This document shows, piece by piece, positions 62,838 through 64,000 of a stretch of DNA of 64,000 bases; within the stretch, counting starts at the first letter, position 1, and every line of letters starts with the position of its first letter. Below the pieces are notes generated by a model. It did no database searches. It saw only the letters and a list, made by a program, of their open reading frames with translations, and was not told the origin of the DNA. The DNA is from Clostridiaceae bacterium OM02-2AC. Its GTDB lineage: Bacteria; Bacillota_I; Bacilli_A; Erysipelotrichales; Erysipelotrichaceae. Both the position numbers and the translations under genes were made by a program. Location: NCBI GenBank assembly GCA_003481775.1, contig QULU01000012.1:1-64000 (forward strand). The letters run 5' to 3'.

Positions 62838-63656
62838 ATGAAAACATGGCTACAGCGAGGAGTATCCCTGTTACTGATTTGTCTATTGGCAGGTCCTATC
62901 ACCATTCAGGCAGATACTGTTGAAAGCATCATCCTTACGGGGAATGAGAATCAGGTAGAGGCGGTTTTGATTCCATTCGATACCAAGGATACGATACGTT
63001 CCTTGCAACTGAGCTTTCAGATCAAGGCGACGCAGGGGAAGGTACGGAAAGAACATGTACAATTCAAGTTTCACCAGAATATCAAAAGCGGCGTACAGGA
63101 ATGGCGCTATCAGGAGAATACCGGGAGGCTGACAATTTATCTTTCCGGTGATGAGCATCTGTATGCACAGGATGAATTGCATCTTGGAACGGTGGAATTG
63201 CATCTTGCCGCTGGAACGAAGGCGGAAGTTAGCGTAATCGAAGACAGTCTGAAAACTGTAAACGATGTATATGCGGTAAATGAAGTATCCGGTATGGATG
63301 CAATCGCACCGGTTACGATAGAAAAAGTAGGTTCAGGCGATAACAATGGGCCTTCGGAAATTCCGGATACAAATAAACCGCAGGAGGATGACAAAGAAAG
63401 CACGTCGGAAGGAAAACCGGAAATACCGGATGCCGGTAAACCTGATAGCCCACAACAGAACGCACCTCTTGATTCTGCAAAGACGGATACATTTGAAGAA
63501 CCTCAGAAAAAGGGAAGTGCAGACAAAGCGGAAAAGGGTGTTGATACAGGTGATAAAACACAGGCGCAGATATACGCGTTAGGCATGCTTGGTGCTCTTG
63601 TGGCAGGCGGTATCCTCTTGATTTTGAAAAAGAAAAAAGAACTGCAAATTAAGTAA
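62838..63656 (+). CDS. Wall-anchored protein with cohesin-like domain
   Basis: A 272-residue surface protein. Signal peptide 1-25; residues about 27-165 form a beta-rich domain whose pattern (short LSFQI, FKFHQN, LTIYLSG, LGTVELHLAAG strands) resembles cohesins; a Pro/Asp/Glu linker about 165-230; then the sorting signal VDTG (235-238), a hydrophobic stretch and a KKKK tail. The domain call is by pattern, not search. It sits 24 bases after the M60 gene with AAAGGAG, so both are one operon. It may hold the peptidase's EF-hand module on the cell surface. Confidence 0.75.
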   Translation: MKTWLQRGVSLLLICLLAGPITIQADTVESIILTGNENQVEAVLIPFDTKDTIRSLQLSFQIKATQGKVRKEHVQFKFHQNIKSGVQEWRYQENTGRLTIYLSGDEHLYAQDELHLGTVELHLAAGTKAEVSVIEDSLKTVNDVYAVNEVSGMDAIAPVTIEKVGSGDNNGPSEIPDTNKPQEDDKESTSEGKPEIPDAGKPDSPQQNAPLDSAKTDTFEEPQKKGSADKAEKGVDTGDKTQAQIYALGMLGALVAGGILLILKKKKELQIK

Positions 63657-63664
63657 AGAAGGAT

Positions 63665-63703
63665 AGAGTCAAGGAATTCAATTTGGTTTCCCTGACTCTT
63701 TTT
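63665..63703 (+). terminator. Terminator after the M60 operon
   Basis: AGAGTCAAGG (63,665-63,674) with CCCTGACTCT (63,690-63,699), one mismatch, then T. Confidence 0.85.
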
Positions 63704-63896
63704 ATATGTGTTGCAGTGCGCGATATGTTGTATCCTATGCGATTCCTAGGGGCAAGTAGCGAAGGAGCGATATTGCAGGCTATCCATGCGATATGTTGTA
63801 TAAGTACTGTCGAAGAAACAATACTTGCATGTCATGCAGGGGCTATATAGGAAGACAATACGCCTGTGTGAAATTATTTTCATTATAGATGATGTT
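63704..63896 (+). repeat. Non-coding stretch with 14-nt direct repeat
   Basis: GCGATATGTTGTAT occurs at 63,720-63,733 and again at 63,788-63,801, 68 bases apart. No gene is seen between. The repeat could be incidental or a regulator site. Confidence 0.45.
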
Positions 63897-63918
63897 ATTT
63901 TCACAAAACTGTGAAAAT
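63897..63918 (+). promoter_or_regulatory. Palindromic operator upstream of the last promoter
   Basis: Perfect 9-base arms ATTTTCACA (63,897-63,905) and TGTGAAAAT (63,910-63,918), directly before the -35. A weaker related repeat (GTGAAATTATTTTCA) lies just upstream near 63,869. Confidence 0.75.
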
Positions 63919-63921
63919 ATA

Positions 63922-63950
63922 TTGACATCCATGCATTCACCCCGTATAAT
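63922..63950 (+). promoter_or_regulatory. Strong promoter at window end
   Basis: TTGACA (63,922-63,927), 17-base spacer, TATAAT (63,945-63,950), followed by the inverted repeat AAACCTA...TAGGTTT (63,958-63,980). Confidence 0.9.
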
Positions 63951-63997
63951 TTCAATAAACCTACTAAAACACTAGGTTTTGGAAGAGAGGAACCCAT

Positions 63998-64000
63998 ATG
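63998..64000 (+). CDS. Start codon of a gene cut by the window end
   Basis: The last three bases are ATG, preceded by GAGAGGA about 8 bases upstream and by the promoter at 63,922-63,950. The product cannot be told. Confidence 0.6.

Overview
The window joins two kinds of DNA. Bases 1 to about 21,160 are most of an integrative conjugative element (ICE) of the Tn1549/CTn type found in gut Firmicutes. The rest is the chromosome of a low-to-mid GC Gram-positive bacterium. Mannose-type PTS genes, a murG-murB-divIB cluster, a Gls24 protein with a FakA-like kinase, class B sortase, a VDTG-type wall anchor and a very large M60 (enhancin-like) peptidase suggest a gut Erysipelotrichia member, for example a relative of [Clostridium] innocuum. 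That identification is inference. No rRNA, tRNA or CRISPR array was seen.

ICE (1-21,160): a plus-strand start holds an XRE regulator, a MobC-like accessory protein and a MobA/VirD2-type relaxase. Convergent to it is a long minus-strand block read from the right end: small Cys-rich protein, replication initiator-like protein, PcfB, VirD4 coupling ATPase, Maff2, VirB6/TrbL, a radical SAM enzyme, PrgI, VirB4, an orphan DNA methyltransferase, NlpC/P60 lytic enzyme, DUF4315, DUF4366, topoisomerase III, Cys_rich_VLP, a giant ArdA/ArdC-type antirestriction protein and TTRAP. The integrase end lies outside the window. The right end falls inside a PTS EIIC gene, which has lost its 5' part. Two repeat pairs inside the element (63 nt near 595 and 6098; 26 nt near 2417 and 20,687) are candidate transfer or regulatory sites.

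Chromosome 21.2-34.0 kb: remnant PTS operon (IIC', IID, IIA) with a polygalacturonase-like beta-helix protein; gamma carbonic anhydrase; Mn-catalase-like protein; Rpn nuclease; cysK-cysE preceded by a short Cys-rich leader ORF; a PadR-controlled ABC exporter operon with a perfect 13-bp-arm operator; a membrane protein of unknown role.

Chromosome 34.1-45.5 kb: a MarR-controlled heterodimeric ABC exporter with one degenerate ATP site; a membrane EAL phosphodiesterase with a dead GGDEF domain; and a minus-strand SdpR-SdpI-ABC operon under a strong promoter with a palindromic operator.

Chromosome 45.5-53.2 kb: sortase B, a LiaF-like membrane protein, FtsW/SpoVE, MurG, MurB and DivIB (envelope synthesis and division), then Gls24 and a FakA-like kinase. 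The stretch 53.2-54.0 kb holds rearranged tyrosine-recombinase remains.

Chromosome 54.0-64.0 kb: a MacB/FtsX-like ABC protein with a very long extracytoplasmic domain, then a 1763-residue secreted M60 peptidase carrying one dockerin-like EF-hand, followed at once by a wall-anchored protein with a cohesin-like domain. This pair looks like a two-gene surface-display system for a mucin- or glycoprotein-cleaving protease and is the most interesting candidate in the window. The window ends at the start codon of a further gene with a strong promoter and palindromic operators.
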